DNA from: Nocardiopsis sp. CNT312
Lineage (GTDB): Bacteria > Actinomycetota > Actinomycetes > Streptosporangiales > Streptosporangiaceae
Direction of reading: 5' to 3'
Length of the DNA: 64,000 nt
Assembly (NCBI RefSeq): GCF_000515115.1
Contig: NZ_AZXF01000022.1
Span: 48,487-112,486, forward strand
In this document: piece by piece, positions 53,392 through 63,200 of the stretch
Layout: every line of letters begins with the position of its first letter
How positions within the stretch are numbered: the first letter of the stretch is position 1
Position numbers and translations under genes: made by a program
Notes under the pieces: generated by a model
What the model was told of the DNA's origin: nothing
The model's input: the letters and a program-made list of their open reading frames with translations, nothing else
Databases searched by the model: none

Positions 53392-54617
53392 AGGTGCCCG
53401 TACCGAGTCCGGCCGCTCCCGCGGCCGAGGCCGCCGAACGTATCGCCGCGCGTCTGGACGTGCCGCGCCCTGCGACGGATCCGTGGATGGACCAGTCCCT
53501 AGCCCAAGGCGCGGCGGGAACGGCCCTGCTGCACATCGAACGCGCCCACACCGGACGGGGCACGTGGCAGCACGCCCACCGGTGGGTCACCGCCGTCGCC
53601 GCCACACAGATCAGTGCCGCCGACACCACCGGGCTGTTCCTGGGAGCACCGGCCGTCGCGTTCGTGCTGCGCGCGGCCTCCGGTTCCGACCGCTACGCCG
53701 AGGCCCTAGCCGCTCTCGACGAGCACGTGGCCGAACTGGCGCACCGCCGCTCCCGGGCCGCGATGGCGCGCATCGGCCGGGGCGAACTGTCCACGTTCGG
53801 TGAATACGACGTGTTCTACGGGCTCACCGGCATCGGGGCGTACCTGCTGCGCAGCGCCCCGGAGGGAAACGCTCTGGAGAGTGTGCTGCGCTACCTGGTC
53901 GCGCTCACCCGTCCCATGCCCGGCGAGTTTGAGGGGCGGCCGGGCTGGTGGGTCTCCCACGACCCGCACCGGGGCTCCTCGGCCCATTTCGCGCAGGGGC
54001 ACGGCAATCTCGGGGTCGCCCACGGCATCACCGGACCGCTGCTGCTGCTCAGCCAGGCCCAACGGCGCGGCGTCACCGTCGACGGGCAGGCCGAGGCCAT
54101 CGAGACCGTCTGCGGCCACCTGGAGCGGTGGTGCCAGCCCGGGGAACGGGGCCCCTGGTGGCCCGAGCACCTGACCGTCCACGACCTGGGGGAAGGCGTT
54201 CCACGGCAGCCGGGTCCGGCGCGGCCCTCCTGGTGCTACGGCACCCCCGGGATCGCCCGCGCCGGACAGCTCGCGGCTGCGGCCCTCGGCGATCGGGACC
54301 GGCAGGCGTTCTTCGAGAACGCCTTGGACCTGTGCCTGTCCGACCCGGAGCAGATGAGCCGTGTCACCGACGCCGGCCTGTGCCACGGGTGGGCGGGGGT
54401 GTACCAGACCGTGTGGCGGACCGCCCGCGACGCCGCCACCCCCGGTCTGGACCGTCACCTGGCGGGCTTGGCCGACCGTCTGGTCGAGCACGTCGACCGG
54501 CGCCCGGGTACGGACGACTTCCTGGAAGGGGACGCGGGGGCCGCGCTGGCGCTGATGACCGCGGAGCGCGGTACGGATCCGGAATCGGGGTGGGACTCGT
54601 GTCTGCTGATCGACTGA
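53388..54617 (+). CDS. Lanthionine synthetase C-like cyclase
   Basis: 409 residues. The zinc ligands are C283 (WCYGTPG), C332 and H333 (LCHGWAG). The LanC active-site His patterns HGNLGVAHGITG are present. It catalyses addition of Cys thiols to dehydroamino acids, forming the thioether rings. Its length is that of a stand-alone LanC. The next gene starts 19 bp before its stop. Confidence 0.93.
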   Translation: MKVPVPSPAAPAAEAAERIAARLDVPRPATDPWMDQSLAQGAAGTALLHIERAHTGRGTWQHAHRWVTAVAATQISAADTTGLFLGAPAVAFVLRAASGSDRYAEALAALDEHVAELAHRRSRAAMARIGRGELSTFGEYDVFYGLTGIGAYLLRSAPEGNALESVLRYLVALTRPMPGEFEGRPGWWVSHDPHRGSSAHFAQGHGNLGVAHGITGPLLLLSQAQRRGVTVDGQAEAIETVCGHLERWCQPGERGPWWPEHLTVHDLGEGVPRQPGPARPSWCYGTPGIARAGQLAAAALGDRDRQAFFENALDLCLSDPEQMSRVTDAGLCHGWAGVYQTVWRTARDAATPGLDRHLAGLADRLVEHVDRRPGTDDFLEGDAGAALALMTAERGTDPESGWDSCLLID

Positions 54618-55582
54618 CAGCCCCGGCAGGGAAGGTGTCCCGTAGCGGTGAGGCCGTTCTGGCGGTGCTGCGGGGAACGCCCGTGGCGGAGGCCGCCGCC
54701 GCGTCCGGTGCCGACCCGGTCGCGGTGGCGGCCGACGTCGCGCTGTTCTGCCGGGCCGGGCACCAGGCGTTGGAGGCGCGCGATCCGTGGTGGCAGCTCT
54801 ACCTGGAGTTCGCCGACTGGCACCGGGCCGACGGGGTCGCGGCCGAGCGCCTGGTGCCGACCCTGCGGTTGCTGGAGTCCGAGGCGGGCCTGTCGTGGTG
54901 GTACATCCGCAAGCACCCCTGTTGGCGGCTCCGGTTGCGCACCCCCGACCGAGAGGAACGGATGAGGGTGCGGATCGAGACCGTGCTGAACACTCTTGTC
55001 CGGGCCGGGCACCTGCGACGGTGGTGGACGGGGGTCTACGAACCGGAGAGCATCGTCTTCGGCGGACCCGAGGGCATGGAGGCCGCGCACGAGCTCTTCC
55101 ACGCCGACAGCCGCGCTGTGCTCACCGTGCAGGAACAGGACCATCCAGGGCTGGGACGCCGTGAGCTGTCCGTGCTGCTGTGCTCGGCACTGATCCGCGG
55201 CGCGGGGCTGGAGTGGTACGAGCAGGGCGAGGTGTGGCACCGCGTGGCCCAGGAGCGGCCCCTGCCCGAGGACATCGCCGAGGAACGCATCCGGGCCATG
55301 GCCGGGGATGTACACGCACTCCTGCAGGCCGATGTCAGTAGCGGCGGTCCCCTGTTCGCAGCAGGCGGAGCGGCTGCGGTGGCCGCGTCGTGGGCCGAAG
55401 CCTTCCACACCACCGGCCGCGTCCTCGGCAAGGCCGCTCGGGACGGAAGCCTCCAACGGGGACTGCGCCAGGTACTCGCCTACCACGTGATCTTCCACTG
55501 GAACCGGCTCGGGCTCAGGCCGCGAGCACAAAGCGCCCTGGCCTGGGCCGCACGTACCGCCGTCCTGGACCGGACACACTGA
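54599..55582 (+). CDS. Stand-alone lanthipeptide elimination-type domain (thiopeptide-type)
   Basis: 327 residues. Similar to the C-terminal domain of LanB/TclB proteins: WWQLYLEFADWHRAD, WWYIRKHPCWRLRLRTPD and WWTGVYEPESIVFGGPEGME, ending YHVIFHWNRLG. The operon's LanB already has such a domain, so this is a second one. GTG 54599 lies inside the LanC gene with GGGGTGGGA upstream; GTG at 54641 is the alternative. It may act on a second class of substrate or as a regulatory pseudo-subunit. Confidence 0.85.
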   Translation: MSADRLTAPAGKVSRSGEAVLAVLRGTPVAEAAAASGADPVAVAADVALFCRAGHQALEARDPWWQLYLEFADWHRADGVAAERLVPTLRLLESEAGLSWWYIRKHPCWRLRLRTPDREERMRVRIETVLNTLVRAGHLRRWWTGVYEPESIVFGGPEGMEAAHELFHADSRAVLTVQEQDHPGLGRRELSVLLCSALIRGAGLEWYEQGEVWHRVAQERPLPEDIAEERIRAMAGDVHALLQADVSSGGPLFAAGGAAAVAASWAEAFHTTGRVLGKAARDGSLQRGLRQVLAYHVIFHWNRLGLRPRAQSALAWAARTAVLDRTH

Positions 55583-55803
55583 CGCGCGGCCCGCTCCCCT
55601 GGCACTCCTGCCTGGAAGAATCCGTTGCCGGCACCATCGCCCTCGCGCTGACCGGCCACAGCGTGCGCTGGTGCCACGGCGTCATGGCCGACCCCATCCT
55701 GTTGCACGCATGGATCGAGGTGGACGGGGACGCCGTCGCCGAGCCGGACAGTACCCGCAAGTGTGCCGTACTGCTGGCACTACCCGCGAAGGAGAACACG
55801 TGA
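55579..55803 (+). CDS. Minimal lasso-B2-like cysteine protease domain
   Basis: 74 residues if CTG 55579 is the start, which overlaps the previous stop (CTGA). The sequence matches the catalytic core of lasso-peptide B2 proteases and the transglutaminase-like fold: C11 in PWHSCLEESVAG, then WCHGVMADPILLHAWIEVDG with H43 and D49. Normal B2 proteins are about 130-150 residues with a longer N-terminus. ATG/GTG starts are absent in the required region. The longer open frame upstream overlaps the elimination gene. The likely role is leader removal from the lanthipeptide, as no LanP is present. Confidence 0.65.
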   Translation: MTRGPLPWHSCLEESVAGTIALALTGHSVRWCHGVMADPILLHAWIEVDGDAVAEPDSTRKCAVLLALPAKENT

Positions 55804-56375
55804 GCGATCCCCTGATCTGGCTACGCGGTGAGAAAGCCGGTATCGGCCCGCTCCGCGCAGACCTCGTCGAGGAGTACTGGCGGTGGGAACAGACCATCCC
55901 CACCATCGTCGGCTACAACCGGCGCACCCCTCAGCCCATCGAGACCACCCGACTGATCCTCATCGAAGGCTATGACCGGGCCTCGGACCGAGAGATCCGG
56001 TTCACGGTCTACGACCTGGCAGGCTCAGAACCCGTGCCCGTCGGCATCGCCCAGGTGATGACCGATCAGCCGCGCGGCAACGGCGAGTACATCGCCGCCA
56101 TGGGGGAATCCCGGGGCAAGGGCGTAGGCACCGAGGCGACGAAGCTCGTGCTGGACTACGCCTTCCACGTCGCGAACATGGCGTGCGTCTGGCTGACCGT
56201 GCTCGAACCCAACACCGGAGCGATCCGGGCTTACGAGAAGGCGGGTTTCAAACGGCAGGGCATTCGGCGCAATTCGAACGTGTGGCTCGGCCAGCGGGTC
56301 AACGAGGTGCTGATGGACGCGCTTCCCGAGGAGTTCGAAGGGCCTTCTCGGGTCAAGGAGTTGTTCCAAGGCTGA
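55800..56375 (+). CDS. GNAT-family N-acetyltransferase
   Basis: 191 residues from GTG 55800, overlapping the previous stop. The acetyl-CoA loop is RGKGVGTEATKLVL and the C-terminal motif is NTGAIRAYEKAGFKRQG. It could acetylate the finished peptide's N-terminus, or provide self-protection. Its stop is 10 bp before the right 144-bp repeat, so it ends the operon. Confidence 0.88.
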   Translation: MSDPLIWLRGEKAGIGPLRADLVEEYWRWEQTIPTIVGYNRRTPQPIETTRLILIEGYDRASDREIRFTVYDLAGSEPVPVGIAQVMTDQPRGNGEYIAAMGESRGKGVGTEATKLVLDYAFHVANMACVWLTVLEPNTGAIRAYEKAGFKRQGIRRNSNVWLGQRVNEVLMDALPEEFEGPSRVKELFQG

Positions 56376-56385
56376 TCCCCTCCGT

Positions 56386-56529
56386 CTGAGGGGGCCGCTC
56401 AGCCCGGCAGGAGGTCCATCGCCCAGCCGGGGGCCAGCACCAGGAGGAGGAAGCGGGCGGTGCGGGTGACCATGGTGATCGCCGAGAACACCACGACGTT
56501 CATCCGCACCGTCCCCGCCAGCACGCAGA
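56386..56529. repeat. 144-bp perfect direct repeat, right copy
   Basis: Identical to 43687-43830. Here the repeat continues into the rest of the membrane-protein gene and so restores its full 3' end. On its left it joins the last island gene directly. Confidence 0.95.
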
Positions 56530-56878
56530 CCGCCATGAAGGGCGGCACGCTGGCGAACGAGCTGAGCGCGACCAGCCCGGCGCCCCACAGCGGCCGCGCC
56601 TCCGCCGACCGGCGCCAGCGGGCCACCCGCTCCGACCAGCGGCCGGGGTCGTTCTTCCTGCGGTGCATCCACCGCAGGGAGAGCGTGCCCCGGCCCGCGT
56701 AGTAGTAGGGCAGTTTGCCCAGGGTCTGGCCCGCCCCCGCCGCGACCGCCATGGCGGTGCCGAGCAGGGGGCCGCTGTCCACGGCGACGGCCGCGCCCAC
56801 GAGGTAGACCTCGATGTTGAGCACCGGGACCAGCCCGGAGAGGAGGGCGACGGCGAAGGCCAGCGCGGTCTCGACCAT
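56399..56878 (-). CDS. Small multi-pass membrane protein, DedA/VTT-like
   Basis: 159 residues with four to five hydrophobic helices (LAFAVALLSGLVPVLNIEVYLVGAAVA first). A cytoplasmic basic loop (RWMHRRKNDPGRWSERVARWRR) and a glycine-rich re-entrant segment resemble VTT/YqaA-like membrane proteins, thought to handle lipids. Function not established. Its last 43 codons are duplicated at 43700-43830, marking this gene's 3' end as the site entered by the island. Confidence 0.75.
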   Translation of the reverse strand: MVETALAFAVALLSGLVPVLNIEVYLVGAAVAVDSGPLLGTAMAVAAGAGQTLGKLPYYYAGRGTLSLRWMHRRKNDPGRWSERVARWRRSAEARPLWGAGLVALSSFASVPPFMAVCVLAGTVRMNVVVFSAITMVTRTARFLLLVLAPGWAMDLLPG

Positions 56879-56904
56879 GGTCTCGGCCTCCGTCGCTCAG
56901 CCGG

Positions 56905-58002
56905 TCAGTTCTCCGCCGCCGCGAGCTGGCCGCACGCGCCGTCGATCTCCTGGCCGCGGGTGTCGCGGACGGTGACCGAGACGCCGTGCGACTCCAGGCG
57001 CCGGACGAACTCGCGTTCGTCCTCGGGCCGCGACGCCGTCCACTTGGACCCCGGGGTGGGGTTGAGCGGGATGAGGTTGACGTGGACCAGGTGGCCCTTG
57101 AGAAGCCTACCGAGCAGGTCGGCCCGCCAGGCCTGGTCGTTGATGTCCTTGATGAGCGCGTACTCGATGGAGACGCGGCGTCCGGTCGTGCCGGCGTAGC
57201 GCCAGGCGGCGTCCAGCACCTCCTGGACCTTCCAGCGCGTGTTGATCGGCACCAGCTCGTCGCGCAGCTCGTCGTCGGGGGCGTGCAGGGAGATCGCCAG
57301 GCGCACCTGCATCCGCTCGGCGATGAGCTTGTCGATGGCGGGGACCAGGCCGACCGTGGACACGGTCACACCGCGTTGGGAGATGCCCAGGCCGCGGGGT
57401 ACGGGGTCGGTGATGTGGCGCACTGTCTGGAGCACCCGCTTGTAGTTGGCCATGGGTTCGCCCATGCCCATGAACACGATGTTGCTGATCCGCCCGGGCC
57501 CTCCGGCGACCTCTCCGCGCGCCAGGTCGCGGGCGCTGGCCACGACCTGGTCGACGATCTCGCCGGTGGAGAGGTTGCGGGTCAGCCCGGCCTGGCCGGT
57601 GGCGCAGAAGGGGCAGTTCATGCCGCACCCGGCCTGGGAGGAGATGCACAGGGTGACGCGATCGGGATAGCGCATGAGCACCGACTCGAACAGCACCCCG
57701 TCGAAGGCCTTCCACAGGGTCTTGCGGGTCATCCCGTTGTCGCAGGTGATGTGGCGGACGGGTGTGAGCAGGGTCGGCAGCAGGGCCTCGCCCAGGCGCT
57801 CCCTGGAGGACTCGGGCAGGTCGGTCATCGCCGAGGTGTCCGACTCCAGGTGGCCGAAGTAGTGCTGGGCCAACTGCTTGGCGCGGAAGGGCTTCTCCCC
57901 CAGCCCCGTGACGACCTCGGCCCGTTCGTCCGGGGTGAGGTCGGCGAGGTGCCGCGGCGGCTGGGCGCGGCGGGGGGCGACGAAGGTGAGCTCGGCGGGC
58001 AT
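56905..58002 (-). CDS. rlmN: 23S rRNA (adenine2503-C2)-methyltransferase
   Basis: 365 residues, a radical-SAM enzyme. The cluster motif is CGMNCPFC around residue 125, followed by the substrate-channel sequence [16 protein letters not shown]. The [10 protein letters not shown] and [13 protein letters not shown] segments are typical of RlmN. It methylates A2503 of 23S rRNA and A37 of certain tRNAs. ATG at 58002 gives a normal length. Confidence 0.96.
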   Translation of the reverse strand: MPAELTFVAPRRAQPPRHLADLTPDERAEVVTGLGEKPFRAKQLAQHYFGHLESDTSAMTDLPESSRERLGEALLPTLLTPVRHITCDNGMTRKTLWKAFDGVLFESVLMRYPDRVTLCISSQAGCGMNCPFCATGQAGLTRNLSTGEIVDQVVASARDLARGEVAGGPGRISNIVFMGMGEPMANYKRVLQTVRHITDPVPRGLGISQRGVTVSTVGLVPAIDKLIAERMQVRLAISLHAPDDELRDELVPINTRWKVQEVLDAAWRYAGTTGRRVSIEYALIKDINDQAWRADLLGRLLKGHLVHVNLIPLNPTPGSKWTASRPEDEREFVRRLESHGVSVTVRDTRGQEIDGACGQLAAAEN

Positions 58003-58194
58003 AGGTATCCGTAAGAGACGGTGTCGGTGGTCTGGGCCCGGCGGCGCGGCCGGGTCGTTATACGACCTATACGCGGCTGCGGTGCGGCTCCGCCTGCGAG
58101 GGCACTACGGTCGATTCTACGCACTGTCCGGCACGGGCCGGGCGGGTTCGCCCGCGACGCGGACGACAACACGGATCGGCACGTGGGAGGGCCG

Positions 58195-59283
58195 GTGTCA
58201 GGGATCAACGTCCTTCTCGACGAGATCAGCCCCTATCAGAGCCGCCGTGTCGTCGTCGAGTGCGATTCCCGCACCACGGCCGCCTACCTCCTGGACGCGC
58301 GCGGGCGCATCCGGGTGCCGGTCTGGCTGGCCAACCACGAGCCCGCCCCCGCCTCAGACGAGGAGGGCGGGTCGTTCGAGGGCCGGGCACCGCTGATGCC
58401 GGAGGCCTACACCAAGCACCCGCAGGGCCTGCCCCGCTTCGACCCCTCGGCGCTGCGCGCCGTCTGGTTCGAGGAGGGCGACGGCGTGGCCCTGGTAGAC
58501 GAGCAAGGGCTGCTGGCGGTCATCCCGGGGTGGGCGGAGGCCGACAGCGGACTGCCCGGCTACGCGCGCGAGGCGGTCGGGCGCAGCGCCTACGCCTGGG
58601 AACTGGACTCGGTCCGGGGGCACCTGTGGCCGCGTGTGGTGCACGCCGAGGCGTACTGGGACTGGCGCCGGGCCGCGGGAGCCTGGCGCGGTGTCCAGCG
58701 CACGGTGCTGGGCCACCTGAACCGCCGTGTGGGCGAGCCCGGCCACTACTGGGACGTCTCCGACGGGCACCCGCCCCTGCTGCGGCTGTCGGAACGGCCG
58801 CCGACTGCGGAGCGGCCGTTCACGGTGCTGTCCACGGTGGGGATGTGCGGGCAGCGGATGCCCACGCTGGACCGGTACATGGCCGACACCTCGCGGCATG
58901 CGCGGGTGGAGCTGGCCCTGGCCACCACGATGCCCGCGCACCGGGCGGCGCGGATCTTCCGGTGGATCGGTGCGTTTCCCTGGCGCGCGGTGACCTGGTT
59001 CGGGACCGGCCACACCGTGAAGTGGCTGGACAACCCCGAGGACCGGGCGATGCGCGGCGAGGCGGGCGCGGTGCTCCTGTTGGAGGATCCCGTGCCGCTG
59101 GCCGCCGCGGGGACCGGGCAGGCCCCGCCCGACCTGTCGGGCCTGACCTTCCAGGGCGACCCGGTGCGGTGGCTGTGGATCGTACCGATCACCCGCCCGG
59201 AGCACCTGTTCGCCAAGGAGCACGACAGCGCGGCCCTGGTGGAGAAGCTCTCCGCGGAGGGTCGGGGCTGGGTCCTGGGCTAG
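58195..59283 (+). CDS. SUFU-domain protein
   Basis: 362 residues. The C-terminal half (about 185-355) matches bacterial suppressor-of-fused (SUFU) domain proteins: FTVLSTVGMCGQRMPTLDRYM, ARVELAL, then NPEDRA..., LLEDPVPLA and VRWLWIVPITRPEHLF. The N-terminal part (GQVFAVDEQG-like: ALVDEQGLLAVIPGWAE) is additional. Such proteins often act as immunity or scaffold proteins. GTG 58195 has GGGAGGG upstream; a longer in-frame extension lacks a ribosome site. Confidence 0.75.
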   Translation: MSGINVLLDEISPYQSRRVVVECDSRTTAAYLLDARGRIRVPVWLANHEPAPASDEEGGSFEGRAPLMPEAYTKHPQGLPRFDPSALRAVWFEEGDGVALVDEQGLLAVIPGWAEADSGLPGYAREAVGRSAYAWELDSVRGHLWPRVVHAEAYWDWRRAAGAWRGVQRTVLGHLNRRVGEPGHYWDVSDGHPPLLRLSERPPTAERPFTVLSTVGMCGQRMPTLDRYMADTSRHARVELALATTMPAHRAARIFRWIGAFPWRAVTWFGTGHTVKWLDNPEDRAMRGEAGAVLLLEDPVPLAAAGTGQAPPDLSGLTFQGDPVRWLWIVPITRPEHLFAKEHDSAALVEKLSAEGRGWVLG

Positions 59284-59654
59284 CTGGCGATGCCCCGCCG
59301 GTCGCGGGCCTGGGCAAGCAGATGGTGGAAACGGGCCATGTCCTCGTCGCTGAAGCGCTCAACGAAGCTGACCAGGGTGGCCCCGGGGTCGGGGCCGGCG
59401 TTGAGGACCTCGTCCATGACCCGGGCGGTGTACTCGGCGTGCGTCTCACGCGGCCAGTAGACCCAGGCGCGCCCGGACTTCTCGCGGTCGAGCAGGCCCT
59501 TGTGGAAGAGGATGTTGGCGACCGTCATGACGGTGGTGTAGGCGACCTCGCGGTCGTAGACCATGCTCTCGCGGACGCGGCGCACCGACAGAGGCTCCTC
59601 GGACCGCCACAGCGCGTCCATGATGGCCGCTTCGAGTTCTCCGAGCCCCCTCAC
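59280..59654 (-). CDS. BlaI/MecI-family transcriptional repressor
   Basis: 124 residues from GTG 59654 with GGAGG eight bases upstream. The winged helix is LGELEAAIMDALWRSEEPLSVRRVRE and the wing is YTTVMTVANILFHKGLL; the dimer helix follows (EVLNAGPDPGATLVSF...). BlaI repressors are normally inactivated by an M56 BlaR-type protease encoded next to them; none is visible here. It is convergent with the SUFU gene, overlapping by four bases at the stop codons. Confidence 0.88.
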   Translation of the reverse strand: MRGLGELEAAIMDALWRSEEPLSVRRVRESMVYDREVAYTTVMTVANILFHKGLLDREKSGRAWVYWPRETHAEYTARVMDEVLNAGPDPGATLVSFVERFSDEDMARFHHLLAQARDRRGIAS

Positions 59655-59670
59655 CGCGCCCGCCTCCCTG

Positions 59671-59705
59671 CCGTACGGCTTCTCACGTCCCCGATTTCCG
59701 TACGG
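59671..59705. promoter_or_regulatory. Two CCGTACGG boxes upstream of the BlaI gene
   Basis: CCGTACGG palindromes at 59671-59678 and 59698-59705 lie 17 and 44 bp upstream of the start codon, 27 bp apart. A BlaI dimer pair could bind here for autoregulation. Confidence 0.45.
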
Positions 59706-60232
59706 AGATCGTAGAGGGACTGGAGGTGTTCGTGGGGCGGAACGCCGGAAAGCACGCGGATACGCACACCAGGAAGCGGAAGACCGGCGTTTCACGGTCG
59801 CGCACCGCCGTCTCCGGCTGGAAAAGGGGCACTCGGAGCCCCGGTTCCGATCCCCGTCACCGGACCCTGTCCAGAGGGGGCGCGGGTGTGACACACCACA
59901 TTCCCGACGGTTGGCAGTGGCTTGCCCGTTCACACTCCAAAAACACCACAAAAATGTACATTTACGACAATTCAAGGACCCTGAGTACAGACTCCGCTAC
60001 GAAGAGGCAATGAACATGTGAAAGATTGTTACCTACCTCCTGGTTTCAACACCACTCAAGGTCGCCGCCGGGAAGCGGGTACAAGTAGCCTGGTACGAGG
60101 ACGAGTGCTGGCCGGACCCAGGTCCTCCCGCTACGGCGGGGAACGTTCCATGTCTTCATTGAGCCGGGTCCACCAGCAGCCACCCGTCCGTACACATTCA
60201 CTAGCGAGCTGCGGAAGTGGGCGATCTCCGCC
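59706..60232. other. Gene-free leader region of kgd
   Basis: About 530 bp without a convincing gene. It contains an unusually AT-rich stretch (near 59930-60060) and a perfect 12-bp palindrome AAATGTACATTT at 59952-59963. No promoter can be assigned with confidence, but the AT-rich stretch is the natural place for that of kgd. Confidence 0.45.
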
Positions 60233-63200
60233 GTGTCGTCTGAGGCGTCTCAACCCCTGACAGATTTCGGCCCCAACGAGTGGTTGGTCGAGGAGCTTTA
60301 TCAGAAGTACCTGACCGACCCCGACTCCGTTGACAAGGCCTGGTGGAACTTCTTCGCGGACTACAAGCCCGCGGATACCGGTGCGCAGGGCGGAGGGGCA
60401 GCCAAGGCCGCGAAGGCGAAGAAGAGCAAGGCCCCCGCGGCTCCGGCACCGAAGAAGACCGCCAAGACCACCGAACCCGAGAGCGACGAAGTCAAGCGGG
60501 AGCGGCTGCGCGGTGCTCCCGCTCGGACCGCGACCAACATGGAGTCGAGCCTGGCACTGCCGACCGCCACCAGTGTGCGCGCGGTCCCGGTCAAGCTCCT
60601 GTTCGACAACCGCATCGTCATCAACAACCATCTCCGGCGCGCACGCGGCGGGAAGGTCTCCTTCACGCACCTCATCGGCTTCGCCATGGTCAGGGCGCTG
60701 GAGTCGATGCCGGAGATGAACCACTCCTACGTCGAGGTCGACGGCAAGCCCGGTGTGGCCAAGCCCGACCACGTCAACTTCGGCCTGGCCATCGACCTCC
60801 AGAAGTCCGACGGCTCCCGCCAGCTCGTCGTCCCCTCCATCAAGGGCGCCGACGAGATGGACTTCGCGGAGTTCTGGAGCGGCTACGAGGACCTGGTCCG
60901 CAAGGCCCGCAACAACAAGCTGGGCGTGCCCGACTTCCAGGGCACCACCATCAGCCTCACCAACCCGGGCGGCATCGGCACCGTGCACTCGGTGCCGCGC
61001 CTGATGCCCGGGCAGGGCACCATCCTCGGCGTGGGCGCGATGGAGTACCCCGCCGAGTTCCAGGGCGCCTCCCAGGACACCCTGAGCGAGCTGGGCATCA
61101 GCAAGGTCATGACGCTGACGTCCACCTACGACCACCGGATCATCCAGGGCGCGCAGTCCGGCGAGTTCCTGCGCCGGATCCACCAGCTCCTGCTGGGCGA
61201 GGAGGGTTTCTACGACGAGATCTTCCGCTCCCTGCACATCCCCTACGAGCCGGTCCGCTGGGTGCAGGACATCCACGTCAACACGGCCACCCAGCTCGAC
61301 AAGGCCACCCGGGTCCAGGAGCTGATCCACGCCTACCGCGTGCGCGGCCACCTCATGGCCGACACCAACCCGCTCGACCACGAGCAGCGGCGCCACCCCG
61401 ACCTGGACGTCCTCCAGCACGGGCTCACCCTGTGGGACCTGGACCGCTCCTTCCCCACCGGGGGCTTCGGCGGCAAGCAGGTCATGAAGCTCCGCGACAT
61501 GCTGGGCGTGCTGCGCGACACCTACTGCCGCACGGTGGGTATCGAGTACATGCACATCCAGAGCCCGGAGGAGCGGGAGTGGATCCAGTCGCACGTCGAG
61601 CGCGAGCACGAGAAGCTCGACCGCGACGAGCAACTGCACATCCTGCACCGGCTCAACAGCGCCGAGGCGTTCGAGACCTTCCTCCAGACCAAGTACGTGG
61701 GCCAGAAGCGCTTCTCCCTCGAAGGTGGGGAGTCGCTGATCCCCCTGCTGGACGGGGTGATCGCCCGTGCGGCCCGCGCCGAGCTGGACGAGGCCGTCAT
61801 CGGCATGGCCCACCGCGGCCGCCTCAACGTGCTCGCCAACATCTGCGGCAAGTCCTACGGGCAGATCTTCGGCGAGTTCGAGGGCAACCTCGACCCGCGC
61901 AGCGCGCACGGCTCCGGCGACGTGAAGTACCACCTGGGCACCGAGGGCGTCTTCGAGACCAAGGACGGCGAGCGCATCGCCATCTCCCTGGCCGCCAACC
62001 CCTCCCACCTGGAGACGGTCGACCCGGTCGCCGAGGGCATCGTCCGCGCCAAGCAGGACCTGCTGAACAAGGGTCCGCACGGCTTCACGGTGCTGCCCAT
62101 CCTCATCCACGGCGACGCGGCGTTCGCCGGACAGGGCGTGGTCGCCGAGACCCTGAACCTGTCGCAGTTGCGCGGCTACCGCACCGGCGGCACGGTGCAC
62201 GTCATCGTGAACAACCAGGTGGGCTTCACCACCTCGCCGTCCGACAGCCGCTCCAGCGTGTACGCCACGGACGTGGCGCGCATGGTGCAGGCACCGATCT
62301 TCCACGTCAACGGGGACGACCCCGAGGCCGTGGTCCGGGTCGCGCACCTGGCCTTCGCCTACCGGCAGGCGTTCAACAAGGACGTCGTCATCGACCTGGT
62401 CTGCTACCGGCGCCGCGGCCACAACGAGGGTGACAACCCCGCGTTCACGCAGCCGCTGATGTACGACGTCATCGACTCCAAGCGCTCCACCCGCAAGCTG
62501 TACACCGAGGCCCTGATCGGCCGCGGCGACATCACGGTGGAGGAGGCCGAGTCGGCACTGCGCGACTTCCAGAGCGAACTGGAGCGCGCCTTCAGCGAGA
62601 CCCGCGAGGTCGAGAAGCGGCCGGTCGAACCCGGTGCCGTGGTCAAGCCCGAGGTGTTCACCGAGGGCCGCTTGGACCACTCCGCGGTCGAGACCGCGAT
62701 CAGCGCCGAGACGGTGAAGCGGGTCATCGACACGCAGGTCAACCTGCCCGAGGACTTCACCGCGCACCCCAGGCTGGCACCGCAGCTCCAGCGGCGCGCC
62801 CAGGCCGTGGAGAGCGACACGGTCGACTGGGCGACCGGTGAGCTGCTGGCCTTCGGGTCGCTGCTGCTGGACGACCACCCGGTCCGCCTGGTCGGCCAGG
62901 ACAGCCGGCGCGGCACTTTCGGGCAGCGCCACGCCACGCTGATGGACCGCGAGACCGGCGCGTCGTACACGCCGCTCAAGCGGTTCGACTCGGGCACCAC
63001 CCGGTTCCACGTGCACGACTCCCTGCTGAGCGAGTACGCGGCCCTGGGCTTCGAGTACGGGTACTCGCTGACCCGACCCGAGGCGCTGGTCATGTGGGAG
63101 GCCCAGTTCGGCGACTTCGTCAACGGCGCCCAGAGCGTCATCGACGAGTACATCAGCGCGGGCGAGCAGAAGTGGGGCCAGCGCTCCAGCGTGACCATGC

